Source: GCA-2746605 sp963704835
GTDB lineage: Bacteria; Bacteroidota; Ignavibacteria; Ignavibacteriales; Melioribacteraceae
Direction of reading: 5' to 3'
Assembly: GCA_963704835.1 (NCBI GenBank)
Contig: CAVPHW010000013.1
Location: forward strand, 1 to 64,000
DNA length: 64,000 nt
Made by a program: the position numbers and the translations under genes
The notes under the pieces: model-generated
Told to the model about the DNA's origin: nothing
Database searches by the model: none
What the model saw: only the letters and a program-made list of their open reading frames with translations
Part shown: positions 1-9,564 of the stretch, piece after piece
How the letters are laid out: the number at the start of each line of letters is the position of its first letter
How positions within the stretch are numbered: position 1 is the first letter of the stretch

Positions 1-652
1 TGCTGAATATAGAGGCAGCACGGGTTACGGTAAAGAAGTTTACCAAAGAATTGACTATGGCGGTTTGGAAATAGAAGATGTGGATGTAAGTAGGCAATAT
101 ATGATTGATAACTATGATTTTGTGGATGAGGATAGAGTTGGGATTATTGGCTGGAGTCATGGTGGACTAATTGCGCTGATGAATATTTTTGATCATCCGG
201 ATGAATATAAAGTGGCATTTGCAGGTGTTCCTGTAAGTGATCTAATCGCTAGAATGGGTTATCAAACACAGTCTTATAGGGATTTGTACTCCGCTGATTA
301 TCATATCGGTAAAACTGCCTATGAGAATGTTGAAGAATATAGACGCCGTTCACCGGCATGGCAAACGCATAAGTTTAAAAACACGCCATTGTTGATTCAT
401 ACAAATACAAATGATGATGATGTTAATGTATTGGAAGTTGAACACCTTATAAAATCATTAAAAGCAGATGGAAAGAAATTTGATTATAAAATATTTAACG
501 ATATTCCGGGTGGTCATTCTTTTGATAGAATTGATAGAAAAGAAGCAAAGGAAATACGGCTGAAAATATATGCACATTTGGCAAAACAGTTAAAGCCTAA
601 TAAGCAGTTAAAAACTTTAGAAGATATTACAAAAGCCGCTTACATAAAGTAA
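1..652 (+). CDS. S9-family serine peptidase, C-terminal part (5' end outside window)
   Basis: The reading frame is open from base 2 and gives about 216 residues of an alpha/beta-hydrolase domain of the prolyl oligopeptidase (S9) type. The nucleophile elbow GWSHGG carries the catalytic Ser, NTNDDD supplies a candidate Asp and GGHSF the His, so the triad is complete in the visible part. The upstream motif YRGSTGYG is also typical of S9 C-terminal domains. The N-terminal propeller lies outside the window, so substrate range and signal peptide cannot be judged. Such enzymes usually cleave short peptides in the periplasm or cytoplasm. The next gene starts 19 bases downstream and may be co-transcribed. 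Confidence 0.85.
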   Translation, partial: AEYRGSTGYGKEVYQRIDYGGLEIEDVDVSRQYMIDNYDFVDEDRVGIIGWSHGGLIALMNIFDHPDEYKVAFAGVPVSDLIARMGYQTQSYRDLYSADYHIGKTAYENVEEYRRRSPAWQTHKFKNTPLLIHTNTNDDDVNVLEVEHLIKSLKADGKKFDYKIFNDIPGGHSFDRIDRKEAKEIRLKIYAHLAKQLKPNKQLKTLEDITKAAYIK

Positions 653-670
653 AAAAGGATTATAAAGAGT

Positions 671-1426
671 ATGAGTGCAAAAGTCATTGATGTAAATTTG
701 GAGAACGTTGAAAAAACTGGTTTCTTTTGCAGAATGAGCAAAATGAAAACAGAAGGCAACCAAAAAAAGCTTACTTGGCTGAAAAATAGGTTTGAAGAAG
801 GCTTGAAAATAAAAATGTTGGAACTGCCAGACCGTGGTTTTATTGAATATATTCCGGGTGAATATGCATGGCGCGGAGTTGATGCCAAGGGTTATATGTT
901 TATACATTGCCTTTGGGTTGTCGGCAAAAGCAAGGGAAACAATTTTGGTGAATTGCTTCTAAACGAATGTGTTGAAGATGCTAAAAAACAGAAAATGAAA
1001 GGAGTTGCAGTTTTAGTTAGCGACGATAACTGGATGGCAAATGGAAAATTGTTTCTCAAAAATAATTTCGAACAAGTTACAACTGCAGAGCCTTCCTTTC
1101 AATTACTTGTGAAAAAATTTGGTAAATCAGAAAATCCAACTTTTATTAATAACTGGAATAAAAATTTATCAAAGTATTCAAATGGATTAACAATATTTCA
1201 ATCGGATCAATGCCCATATTTGGAAGATGCAGTTGTAGCAATTAGAAACTATGCTGAAGAAAATAAGATTCAGTTAAAAGTTATTAACCTTAAATCAGCA
1301 GAAGATGTTAGAAAGTATACTCCTTCACCCCACGGGACTTTTAATATTGTTTACAATGGCAAACTTTTAAGTTACTATTACTTATTACCCAAAGATATTC
1401 AAAAAAGGATTGAGGAAATATCTTAG
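671..1426 (+). CDS. GNAT acetyltransferase with C-terminal YoaP-like domain
   Basis: The 251-residue protein has a GNAT-type acetyltransferase region at about residues 60-150: the WVVGKSKGNNFGELLL stretch resembles the acetyl-CoA pyrophosphate loop. A C-terminal YoaP-like domain follows at about residues 170-251, containing the FQSDQCPYLEDAV segment with one Cys. This architecture is known in bacteria, but its substrate is not established. No signal peptide or membrane segment is visible. The gene ends two bases before the stop of the convergent MFS gene. Confidence 0.75.
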   Translation: MSAKVIDVNLENVEKTGFFCRMSKMKTEGNQKKLTWLKNRFEEGLKIKMLELPDRGFIEYIPGEYAWRGVDAKGYMFIHCLWVVGKSKGNNFGELLLNECVEDAKKQKMKGVAVLVSDDNWMANGKLFLKNNFEQVTTAEPSFQLLVKKFGKSENPTFINNWNKNLSKYSNGLTIFQSDQCPYLEDAVVAIRNYAEENKIQLKVINLKSAEDVRKYTPSPHGTFNIVYNGKLLSYYYLLPKDIQKRIEEIS

Positions 1427-1427
1427 A

Positions 1428-2630
1428 TTATTTATGTTTTTTAATCGTTGAAATGTTTCTTATTTGAACGAACAGAAAAACTGAAAATATACCTGCAATA
1501 AAAGTAGCTGCCCATAAGGATTGAGAGCCATAGATTTCATAAATTTTTGCACCTCCCCAAGGAGCAAGTGTAAAAGCGAAACTAAACATCATTTGGAAAT
1601 AACCCATGTATTCACCGCGTCTGTTTTCAGGTGACAATTCTGCAGCGAGAGATGCAGCGGCCGGAAAAAAAATCATTTCGCCAAAAGTCCAAATTACTAT
1701 TGTAAGTAATAACCCTATTATTTCTGTAGTAAAAACCATTCCGCCAAAACCAATTGCACAAAGTAATGATCCAAGTGCGAGTCCTTTCCAATCTGCCCAA
1801 TGACTCATAGCAGCATTTAATGGTACTTCAAGAATTATTATAATCACTGTGTTAATTGCAAATAGAATACCAAAAGTTGACATTGAGAATCCCAAATCAT
1901 CCACAACGAAAATTGGCATTGTACTAAAATGCTGGAAGAACACCATTACAACCGGCAGAGATGCGAGAAGAAAATACATAAACCTACCATCTTTCCAAAC
2001 CTCTCTTGGCTTAATGCCATTCTCTAAAGTCTCAATTGTTTCATCAGCAATAACTGAAGGCTTTAACTGCCATTTGGCAAATATTAAAAATATTCCAGCG
2101 GAAATGGAGGTAACTGCATCAACGTAAAACAATAAGTCAAAGTTAATAGCAGTCAGTAAACCACCAACCACCGGACCAATGCTCATTCCTAAATTAATTG
2201 CTAAACGGTACAATGCATAAGCCGGCTTTCTTTGTTCAATAGAAACTTCAGTTGAAATGAACGCCATTCCGGCTGGTCTGAAAGATTCCGAAACTACTGC
2301 AAGCACCACACTAATTATTGAAATTGCTATGTAACTATCAAATAATGAATAAACGTAAAAAAGAACACCTGAAAGAAGTAAAGAAAACTTCATAACATTT
2401 AGTGCGCCTATTTTATCACTTAATTTACCAGCAAAGGGAGCGGAGACTAATGCTCCGATTCCATAGAATGTTAGTACCAATCCTGCTTTGCCAGGTTCAA
2501 CTCTTATTTCTTGAGTTAAATAAAGCGCAAGAAAAGGTAGAACCATTGTTCCTGTTCTGTTTATTAACGAAACAATGCAAATAAGCCATATATTTTTAGG
2601 TAAGCCTTTTAGACTTTTCCAGAGGTTCAT
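1428..2630 (-). CDS. MFS transporter, probable multidrug/drug-type exporter
   Basis: The 400-residue, very hydrophobic protein has about 12 predicted membrane spans. The loop GKLSDKIG between spans 2 and 3 fits the major facilitator signature (G-x3-D-R/K-x-G). Its length and the motif-C-like NLGMSIGPVVGGLL in span 5 are typical of proton-driven antiporters of the MdtH/YdeP type. The substrate cannot be read from sequence. It is transcribed alone, convergent with the acetyltransferase gene, and about 230 bases without an obvious gene follow on its promoter side. Confidence 0.85.
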   Translation of the reverse strand: MNLWKSLKGLPKNIWLICIVSLINRTGTMVLPFLALYLTQEIRVEPGKAGLVLTFYGIGALVSAPFAGKLSDKIGALNVMKFSLLLSGVLFYVYSLFDSYIAISIISVVLAVVSESFRPAGMAFISTEVSIEQRKPAYALYRLAINLGMSIGPVVGGLLTAINFDLLFYVDAVTSISAGIFLIFAKWQLKPSVIADETIETLENGIKPREVWKDGRFMYFLLASLPVVMVFFQHFSTMPIFVVDDLGFSMSTFGILFAINTVIIIILEVPLNAAMSHWADWKGLALGSLLCAIGFGGMVFTTEIIGLLLTIVIWTFGEMIFFPAAASLAAELSPENRRGEYMGYFQMMFSFAFTLAPWGGAKIYEIYGSQSLWAATFIAGIFSVFLFVQIRNISTIKKHK

Positions 2631-2876
2631 AAATAAGGTCTTTCAAAATATTGTGAGGAGTAATATTAAGGAAATTATTTTAGATTTTGTTAAAGTTTGC
2701 ATTCTATATCAAAATTTTTATCTGCAAGATTTATCAACAGGGATCAATTAATATTTATCAGTTTTCACCTCAAAACTTTTTAATAATAACTTCGTCTTAA
2801 CTTATCCTAAATTCTGAATACAATAAAAGGTCTGATAATATCGTTTACCAGTTATAAAATTCTTTTCTTAAAAATT

Positions 2877-3835
2877 AATTTTGGGATAACTGGTTTTTTA
2901 ACGGAGAAGGATTTTTTTCTCAGACAAAAGAATTAAATGATCGTTTACTGATTAGCTCAGATAGAGAGTTTGGAAGCACTGGACTTACCGAAAAATTAGA
3001 TGGAGAAAATTATTCTGGTAACGGAATTCATCTAGTTCTTTCTCATTCCCAAAAACATTATAATTTTGATATTGTCTCAAATCATTTTTCACCAACTTAT
3101 CAAACTTACAATGGGTTATTTTCTAACAGCGGTTTTAGAGAACAATTTATGAGTCATACATATATAATGTACCCTGATAGTTCTTTTTTGGATAGAGCAA
3201 GCTTTAGTTTACAATCTAGTCTTCAACACAATTATGATGGTGAAATTAAAGATGTGCGACTCACACCATCTGTAAGATTAAATATGAAAGGACAAACTTA
3301 TCTTTATGTTTCTTACCAACTACTCCATAATGAAAAGTATAACGGTATAAATTTTAAAGGTGTAAACAGAGCAGCCATATCTCTTAACTCTCGTCCCTTA
3401 AAAGAATTATCTTTTGACATTTATGCTAACCTTGGAAAGTTTATTTATAGAAGCAGTACACCAAAAATTGGAAATGGACATAGTATTGGTGTATCAATAA
3501 CATTAAAGCCAACACCTAATTTAAATATTGAATTTTCTTACGATCGCGCATGACTTTCGGAAGAGAAAACCAGAGAATTATTTTACGATGGTAATATTTA
3601 TAGAACAATTGCAATTTACCAATTTAGCAAAGAAGCATTTTTTAGAACAATTTTTCAATACAATTCTTTTGACAAAACTTTTAAACTATATCCGTTATTT
3701 AGCTATCAACTAGGTGCATTCACTACTTTTTATGCTGGTGCAAATAGTAATTATCAGGATTATAGAAATGATTCAGGTATAGTTAGCACAGATCAGCAAT
3801 ATTTTATAAAATTGCAATATCTGATTGGGCTATAA
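2877..3835 (+). pseudogene. Remnant of a DUF5916-type outer-membrane barrel protein
   Basis: From about base 2882 the sequence encodes the C-terminal part of a barrel-like protein with alternating polar and hydrophobic strands (WDNWFFNGEGFF, LYVSYQLLH, LNIEFSYDRA). The frame breaks near 3553, continues through EEKTRELFYDGNIYRT and ends in QYFIKLQYLIGL with a stop at 3833-3835. The final strands resemble the C-terminal barrel domain of DUF5916 / carbohydrate-binding family 9 proteins. No start codon, signal peptide or N-terminal binding domain precedes it, and an in-frame stop lies just upstream. The loss of the whole N-terminal half makes this a true remnant rather than a simple sequencing indel. 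Family assignment is tentative. Confidence 0.55.
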
Positions 3836-3949
3836 TGCAGTACTGTGTGTTTAAAAGCTGAAGATTCTTATATATCTCTCAAACGCACAACTGCCAGGGT
3901 TGAATAAAAAATGGAAATTGAAGATTTACCATTTCCACAGTTTAAGTAT

Positions 3950-4147
3950 TTACTTTGAACTTCCATTCCACTTATGTTCGGGGTCCGGAATAAAAGTTAC
4001 ACCACTCCCAATTCCATCTGTAGTATAAAATAACCAGCCACCGTTGATCTTTGCTCTTCGTGATTGATAAGGGCCGTTTTTGTTTTTAATGTTTTCCCAA
4101 ACCAATGTTCCCTTATATTCTTTTTTCGAAAAAATTCCCATGATCAT
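3950..4147 (-). CDS. Small hypothetical protein
   Basis: A short hydrophilic protein of about 65 residues beginning MIMGIFSKKEYKGTL. The frame is open to 4168, but an AAGGA ribosome-binding site lies just before the Met at 4147, so I place the start there; the Met at 4141 is an alternative. It has many Trp, Gly and Lys residues (NGGWLFYTTDG) and no signal peptide, cysteines or recognised domain. It follows a small membrane-protein gene on the same strand by 27 bases, so the two are probably one operon. Function unknown. Confidence 0.5.
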   Translation of the reverse strand: MIMGIFSKKEYKGTLVWENIKNKNGPYQSRRAKINGGWLFYTTDGIGSGVTFIPDPEHKWNGSSK

Positions 4148-4174
4148 ACCATCCTTTTTAAAAATCAAAACTAA

Positions 4175-4369
4175 TTATTTTACAATCGTTTCAAATGAAA
4201 CACCAAAATAAATTCCTAAATAATACGGCCAAAGTAGAATAGCCAAAACACCTTTAAAGAAACTAAGTTGGAGGAACCCAAGAGTAAATAACCAACCTCC
4301 AAACCATAAGCCACCGGCAATACTGTGATTCTCAACTTTAATTTTTGATTCAGCCATTTTTGCTCCCAT
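4175..4369 (-). CDS. Small membrane protein, hypothetical
   Basis: This 64-residue protein has a short polar N-terminus (MGAKMAESKIKVENHS) and then two closely spaced hydrophobic segments rich in Gly, Trp and Leu, consistent with two membrane spans. It lies between the nucleotidase gene (14 bases upstream on the same strand) and another tiny gene, so all three may be transcribed together. No family recognised. The Met at residue 5 is an alternative start. Confidence 0.55.
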   Translation of the reverse strand: MGAKMAESKIKVENHSIAGGLWFGGWLFTLGFLQLSFFKGVLAILLWPYYLGIYFGVSFETIVK

Positions 4370-4383
4370 GTTAATGTGAAATT

Positions 4384-6195
4384 CTAATTTATTCCAAACA
4401 TTAATTTGTAATCTCTTTTTTTAGCTGCCTCAACCAACTCTTTGGGTTCAATTGTCCAGTTAACATCTTCAACAGGAGAGACAACTTCTTGTTTTTCAAT
4501 CCACTTCATCATATAATAACGTAAATCTTTTTCCGTTGAACTTTTTACTCTTTCAGTGAGTTTATCTTTTTCAATACCGGCACCTTTAACTAAATGTCCG
4601 CCGCCGCCATTCCCTCTATAACTATTAATTGCAACTGTATAGTTCTTATCATATTCAAATGGATTACCATTACTCATCGATTGAATTGAAACCATTTCTC
4701 CAGATGGCTTGCTCACATCAACAATATATTTAATTCCTTCGGCTGAATCAAAGTTGTAATACCTATTTTTCAGCATTGGAGTATTGCTCCTCTTTGAAAG
4801 AAGTAATTCACCATTTTCATCTTTCTCAAACATAAGCAGATGGTCATTTTCATCATTCATAGTATTAAGCCAAGAAGAATAAGAGTACTCCAGATAATCC
4901 AAGACTTCTTTCCCTGTTAATTCCATTGTATAAAGTAAATTTTCATATCTATAGAGCTCAAACATATCTTTAACATAAACTATTCCGGAATCAATTTGAG
5001 AAAAAATAGAAAGAGGAGCTGTAAAAGAAATATCTGCATCGGTTAGTTCAAGTTGAATTTTATGGATTAAGTCAACGAATGGAGAATTGCCAAATATTGA
5101 TTCCTTTGCTGAAACATTCTGTGTAAAAGAACCAATAGGTCTGGACACATAATCTTTCACAATATTAAGTTGAGAGGAAAAATTATCTATAAAACTCTGA
5201 TTAGCCTTAAAATTTTTCATTGCTACTAAATTACCAGAGAGATCTTTTTCCCAAGATTTTTTTTGATCATTATAAGTTAATTTAACCTTTGCTTCAGAAA
5301 CACTTGCGGAACTTGAAGCCGGACCAAGGATTAATACTGAATCGCCGGCTGAATTTGCGACTTTAAAATTCCACTCATGATGATCATGACCAACAAAAAC
5401 AATATCAAAACCTGGAACTTGTTCAGCAACTAATTGAGAAGCATTTTCATTTCTCCATGAATCAACTTTTTGATTGTCGTAAGTAAAATCGACTCCAGCA
5501 TGAAATAATCCAACCAGTACATCAGGCTTTTCTTTTTCATTAATAATTTGCACCCATTTTTTTGCAGTTAGAATCATATCTTCAAACTCAATTCCAGACC
5601 ATATAGGCTTGGGCAGCCAGTTTGGAATTCCGGGTGTTATCATTCCAAATACAGCAATCTTAATTTTTTTATTCTTCCATCCATCAGTCGAAACATTTTT
5701 TTCAATAACACAATATGGAAGAAAATATGGCTCATTAGTTTCTGTATTAATTGCATTTGCAGCTAACCAAGGAAAATTTAGTTCCTTATTAAACTTATCA
5801 TAAACATCATGTCCGGTTTCAATATCATGATTTCCAACAGTTCCGCCATCATATTTCATATAGTTCATTACTTGGGCAAGTAGGTGAGTTGTATCGGTTT
5901 TTTCAAAATTGTAATAATAAACGGAAGGATCACCCTGCAAAATATCTCCGTTGTCCAAAAGAATAACCACTTGGTTGCTATCAGCTCGTTCATTTTCTAC
6001 ATAGGTGTAAACTTGAGCCAGAGATCGATTTGAACTTTTTCCTTCAGTAAAATCATAAGGATAAATTGCACCATGTACATCGCTGGTTTCAATTATTTTG
6101 ATATTTATAGTTTGAGGTAGAATTGTTACTGAAAAAAGAAACAATAAAAATATGGTTTTCGAATTAATATAATAGTTTAATTTCAAGTTTGTCAT
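4384..6195 (-). CDS. Periplasmic 5'-nucleotidase / metallophosphoesterase (UshA-CpdB type)
   Basis: The 603-residue protein starts with a signal peptide (YYINSKTIFLLFLFSVTILP). It then shows the calcineurin-like metal motifs in order: ETSDVHG, NGDILQGDP, GNHDIE and GHDHHEW, which build the two-metal site. The C-terminal 5'-nucleotidase domain has the substrate motif YRGNGGGGH. Family members hydrolyse nucleotides or 2',3'-cyclic nucleotides in the periplasm to salvage phosphate and nucleosides. Length is normal and the gene is intact. It is the first gene of a likely three-gene operon with two small proteins. Confidence 0.9.
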   Translation of the reverse strand: MTNLKLNYYINSKTIFLLFLFSVTILPQTINIKIIETSDVHGAIYPYDFTEGKSSNRSLAQVYTYVENERADSNQVVILLDNGDILQGDPSVYYYNFEKTDTTHLLAQVMNYMKYDGGTVGNHDIETGHDVYDKFNKELNFPWLAANAINTETNEPYFLPYCVIEKNVSTDGWKNKKIKIAVFGMITPGIPNWLPKPIWSGIEFEDMILTAKKWVQIINEKEKPDVLVGLFHAGVDFTYDNQKVDSWRNENASQLVAEQVPGFDIVFVGHDHHEWNFKVANSAGDSVLILGPASSSASVSEAKVKLTYNDQKKSWEKDLSGNLVAMKNFKANQSFIDNFSSQLNIVKDYVSRPIGSFTQNVSAKESIFGNSPFVDLIHKIQLELTDADISFTAPLSIFSQIDSGIVYVKDMFELYRYENLLYTMELTGKEVLDYLEYSYSSWLNTMNDENDHLLMFEKDENGELLLSKRSNTPMLKNRYYNFDSAEGIKYIVDVSKPSGEMVSIQSMSNGNPFEYDKNYTVAINSYRGNGGGGHLVKGAGIEKDKLTERVKSSTEKDLRYYMMKWIEKQEVVSPVEDVNWTIEPKELVEAAKKRDYKLMFGIN

Positions 6196-6324
6196 ATCTT
6201 CATCAATTGGTTAAGGTTAATAAATAAACATAGTAAAAAAATGTTTTTTATGTAAACTGGCATTAAAAATTGCTCATTAAGTTTGGAAAACAAGATAATC
6301 GATAGAAGAATGGAAAGGTCAAAA

Positions 6325-6350
6325 AAAAAGCCCTCATTTGAGGGCTTTTG
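6325..6350 (-). terminator. Rho-independent terminator of the cold-shock gene
   Basis: A perfect hairpin (AAGCCCTC, loop AAAT, GAGGGCTT read on the minus strand) is followed by a run of nine T. It sits about 25 bases after the stop of the cold-shock gene. Confidence 0.9.
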
Positions 6351-6373
6351 TAAAATAGAAAAAGTAAAAATTA

Positions 6374-6586
6374 TTATCTAATAACTTTAACTTCAGACGC
6401 TTGTGGACCTTTTTGTCCGTCTGTAACTGTAAATTCAACTTTATCATTTTCATTTAATGTTTTGTAACCATCACCAATAATTGATTGAAAATGAACGAAT
6501 ACATCTTCACCATTTTCTTGTGAAATAAAACCATAACCTTTTGAACTGTTGAACCATTTTACGGTTCCTTGTGTGCGCTCTGACAT
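6374..6586 (-). CDS. csp: Cold-shock domain protein (Csp family)
   Basis: The 70-residue single-domain protein has both nucleic-acid-binding motifs of the cold-shock fold, KGYGFI (RNP1) and VFVHF (RNP2), plus the usual start TVKWFNSSKGYG. It binds single-stranded RNA/DNA and acts as an RNA chaperone in the cytoplasm. A good ribosome-binding site (AAGGAG) lies 9 bases upstream. About 200 non-coding bases separate it from the next upstream gene, enough for a long leader of the kind that gives cold regulation in this family; that regulation is inference. It is monocistronic with its own terminator. Confidence 0.95.
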   Translation of the reverse strand: MSERTQGTVKWFNSSKGYGFISQENGEDVFVHFQSIIGDGYKTLNENDKVEFTVTDGQKGPQASEVKVIR

Positions 6587-6794
6587 ATTCAGATGCTCCT
6601 TATAAAATTGTTAAAAATATTGACAGAGCTTTGAAAATATTTTGGAAGGATTAAAATATTTTAAAATCTACTTCTGAAACTACTTCTAAAGATACTGCCT
6701 TGTACAAAAATATAGAAAGATTACAGTATTGCCAAATAATTAATTAAAAATTAAAAAATAAGACAAATAGTGAGAAACGTAAGATTTTTTATTC

Positions 6795-8300
6795 TCAAGC
6801 AAAAATTCCTTTGAGTGGAACGGATAAAATTGGTGAAGTTTTGAGGCCTTCTTTTTCACAAATGTCATTAAACGCATAAATTGCGGAACTTGCTGATGCT
6901 TCCATTAACATTGCGGGAATTGGTAGTTTAATCCAATCACCTGTTAAATATAAATTATTAATTGTAGTAATTGGACCGGGTCTGTTTTTATATAATCCTG
7001 TGTGAAACGCAGTGAAATCTTTTTTTACTTGTAAATTCTCATAAATTATTTTGGCTGATTTCATTTCAGGGAAGTAAAGATAAAACTCTTCTAAAAATTG
7101 CTCTCGCACCTTATTTTCATCAAATTTATCTGGCAATGCATAGGAGTGAAGCTCGTATATTCCACCATTATTTTTCTCTGCCCACTCGGCACTTTCTTTT
7201 TCCATATTATGATAAATAGTTACAGAATCCAAAATTTCTACTGCATCTGTAAATATAAAAAACGGAAGATCATCACCAATTCTTTTATCTGTCCATATTC
7301 TAAGTACAGCATATCTCTGTGATTTCTTCTGATTCATAATTTGATTGTAAAAATCGGTTTCACCGTACTTAATAAATTCTGAATTAGAAAATATTTTTTT
7401 CGTACCATGAATATCCGTTCCCATAACAAGGTAATCGAAGGATTCATTATTAACGATAAATTTATTATCAACTTTATGGATTGAATGCACAGGTGAATCA
7501 GAAACTATTTCTCCACCATTATCTGTAATAAATTTTGCTGCAGGTTTTAATAATGTATTTTGAAAATCATCATTAAGTACATCATATAATAATCCATGAT
7601 CATTACTAAGAAAGTAAAAATGAAAACTTTTAATCAGTTCTGCCATTGATATATATTGAGGTTCAGAAAAGAATGCACGGGAAAATGTAGTAAACATAAG
7701 TCTCATTGCGGGCGGAAGATCAATAAAATCAGCAAATTCTTGGAAAGACATATGATCATATTTTTCAAATGTTTTTTCTTTATCATACTTTAGCAATGCA
7801 AGCATATTTGAAAACTTGTGATTACTCATTGCATCTTTTAAGGAATAAACACCTGCCTTACGCATTGAGAGTATATTTTTTATTGGGGTTGTGTCAATAT
7901 CTTTAAAACTAAAATCGCCATGCTTTTTGGTCATTATTAAATAATCATCAATCGGAATAAGGTGTTTGAATGAATCAATTTTCTTTAATATTTCTCTTAA
8001 ATTATAATACTGTTTGAAGAATGCATGGAAACCATGTTCAACTTTTGCTTCATATCCATCTTCAAATTTAACATTCCAACTGCCAACTTTACCGCCAAGG
8101 AAATTATCTCTTTCTATGATTTTAACTTTAAATCCACGTTCAGAAAGTAATATTGCACTTGTTAATCCTGCAATACCTGCACCAATTACCGCAACACTTT
8201 TTTGCGAACTAATTTTAACCGGCAACTTATCATCAACTTTGTTTACTTGAATTTTATAGTTGCTTAATCGTTTTTTTACAAAATTATTAATAATGCTCAT
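6795..8300 (-). CDS. crtU: CrtU-type carotene desaturase/methyltransferase (isorenieratene synthase family)
   Basis: The 501-residue flavoprotein carries an N-terminal FAD-binding site (VIGAGIAGLTSAILLSERG, about residues 37-56) and a C-terminal FAD motif (NLYLTGDWIKLP). The segment HGFHAFFKQYYNLR near residue 90 matches my memory of the CrtU/CruE branch of the phytoene-desaturase superfamily. Those enzymes turn the beta-ring of carotenes into an aromatic ring by desaturation and methyl migration. The neighbours support a carotenoid role: a methyltransferase 4 bases upstream, a Rieske oxygenase, and crtB, crtI and a lycopene beta-cyclase within 8 kb on the same strand. The alternative is another carotenoid desaturase or isomerase of the same superfamily. 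The gene is intact. Confidence 0.7.
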   Translation of the reverse strand: MSIINNFVKKRLSNYKIQVNKVDDKLPVKISSQKSVAVIGAGIAGLTSAILLSERGFKVKIIERDNFLGGKVGSWNVKFEDGYEAKVEHGFHAFFKQYYNLREILKKIDSFKHLIPIDDYLIMTKKHGDFSFKDIDTTPIKNILSMRKAGVYSLKDAMSNHKFSNMLALLKYDKEKTFEKYDHMSFQEFADFIDLPPAMRLMFTTFSRAFFSEPQYISMAELIKSFHFYFLSNDHGLLYDVLNDDFQNTLLKPAAKFITDNGGEIVSDSPVHSIHKVDNKFIVNNESFDYLVMGTDIHGTKKIFSNSEFIKYGETDFYNQIMNQKKSQRYAVLRIWTDKRIGDDLPFFIFTDAVEILDSVTIYHNMEKESAEWAEKNNGGIYELHSYALPDKFDENKVREQFLEEFYLYFPEMKSAKIIYENLQVKKDFTAFHTGLYKNRPGPITTINNLYLTGDWIKLPIPAMLMEASASSAIYAFNDICEKEGLKTSPILSVPLKGIFA

Positions 8301-8304
8301 TTCT

Positions 8305-9016
8305 CTAATTGGTTTTGTGTGCTAAAAATGTGTGTAATATTGGTCTTCTCCAGCTTGGCATTGGTAATCGTTCAACTTTTGTAAAACCGTTTGATTTTAA
8401 TATCTCTTGAAAAATTTTGGGTGATGGGAAATCTAAAACGCTTTTAACTAAATATTTATAAATTTTTGATGAACCGCTTAAAATTGTTGAAATAGGAATT
8501 ATAACTGTATAACCCAAAATCATCCAATAAAGTTTTGCAGCAAAATTATCATTTAATGAATACTCATGAAAACAAATTACTCCGCCAGGTTTTAACATCC
8601 TTTTTAGATTAGCTAAACACTTATTATAATCTGGCATATTTCTTATTCCATAAGCCATAAAAATTGCATCAAAGGTTTCATCAGGATAATTTAATTCCAT
8701 TACATCTTCCAAAGAGAAATGTAACATTCTGGTTGCTGAATTTTGTTTTTGCCACCTCCAGCATTTCTTTTGAGTTATCAATTGCTAATAATTTTCCAGT
8801 TGTTAAATTGGCCATACATGCTTCTGTTGATTTTCCGGTTCCGCAACAGAGATCGGCAATATATTCATTCCCACTCAATTGCATTCTCCTTGCACTAAGA
8901 TGTAAATCTTTTTGGTAACCTTGACTTAAAAAAGTTGCAAAATCATAATTTTTAGCAACTCGATTAAATTCTCGAGGAACTGATTTTTTATTATCTAAAA
9001 GTTGATTACTTCTCAA
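8305..9016 (-). CDS. UbiE-like SAM-dependent methyltransferase (frame broken near 8715)
   Basis: The joined frame gives about 237 residues of a class I methyltransferase. The SAM-binding motif DLCCGTGKST lies near residue 54 and post-motif MAYGIRNMPDY near residue 125, both as in UbiE/COQ5. The frame breaks near 8715, where restoring one T in a TTT run rejoins the protein, so this is probably one intact gene. UbiE proper methylates menaquinone/ubiquinone precursors. Here the gene ends 4 bases before crtU, so a carotenoid-modifying role is equally possible. The conserved motifs do not decide between these. Confidence 0.75.
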
Positions 9017-9150
9017 AATATTTTAATCCTCTTCTTTTAGTAATTGATTTTTTAAAATTAGTATAACAATATTTATTACGTGCAAAATCATATCAACTTT
9101 TTGATCTTACTATATTCGAACTTCTGCAAAATAAGATATTTGAATGAATT

Positions 9151-9244
9151 GTCATTTCGACCCCAATGTTTTTATCAGGAGAGAAATCTTTGAAATTATA
9201 ATTAAAATAAAAATTTCTCACCCCAAAAACGGGTTAGAGATGAC
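9151..9244. repeat. Imperfect inverted repeat, REP-like (GTCATTTCGA type)
   Basis: The element opens GTCATTTCGACCCC and closes with GAGATGAC, with internal arms AGAAAT and ATTTCT, so it can fold into a long hairpin. Related elements at 33838, 38896 and 42756 open with GTCATTGCGAG or GTCATTCTGAG, suggesting a dispersed family. Confidence 0.65.
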
Positions 9245-9306
9245 ACTCCTCTTATTTCGCAGTAACTCTATTTCTTAGTTTAAATATACTTCTTTTAGAT
9301 AGCTGA

Positions 9307-9459
9307 AATCCCGAAGGGATGATATTATTTTAAAACTTCTCACATCATTTCGGCTAAACTCCGAAGGAGTGGTATTGCAGTAAAAAAATAATGTCACCTC
9401 TTCGAGGTTTATTCATTGACTGATCAAAGAGTTATAGTAATATCACTCCTTCGGAGTTT
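9307..9459. repeat. Cluster of short palindromic repeats (CCGAAGGAGTG type)
   Basis: A palindromic unit at 9307-9323 (ATCCCGAAGGGAT) is followed by AAACTCCGAAGGAGTG at 9356 and its inverted copy CACTCCTTCGGAGTTT ending at 9459, with a further CTCTTCGAGG hairpin between them. This is the paired-palindrome layout of REP/BIME elements. With the element at 9151 it fills the only large gap inside the carotenoid region (9017-9564); I see no gene in that gap. Confidence 0.7.
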
Positions 9460-9564
9460 GTTGGACTTTTATAATAAGTCAGAAATATCAAACCGACTTC
9501 TGCCAATTATTAATATAAGTTATATTATAAAAGAATAAATTTTATCAAAAATGAATTAGTGAAT

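Noticed and set aside
6795..8300. Calling the FAD protein a second phytoene desaturase
   Set aside because: The C-terminal signature and the HGFHAFFKQYYNLR block differ from CrtI, and a normal crtI is present 7 kb away.
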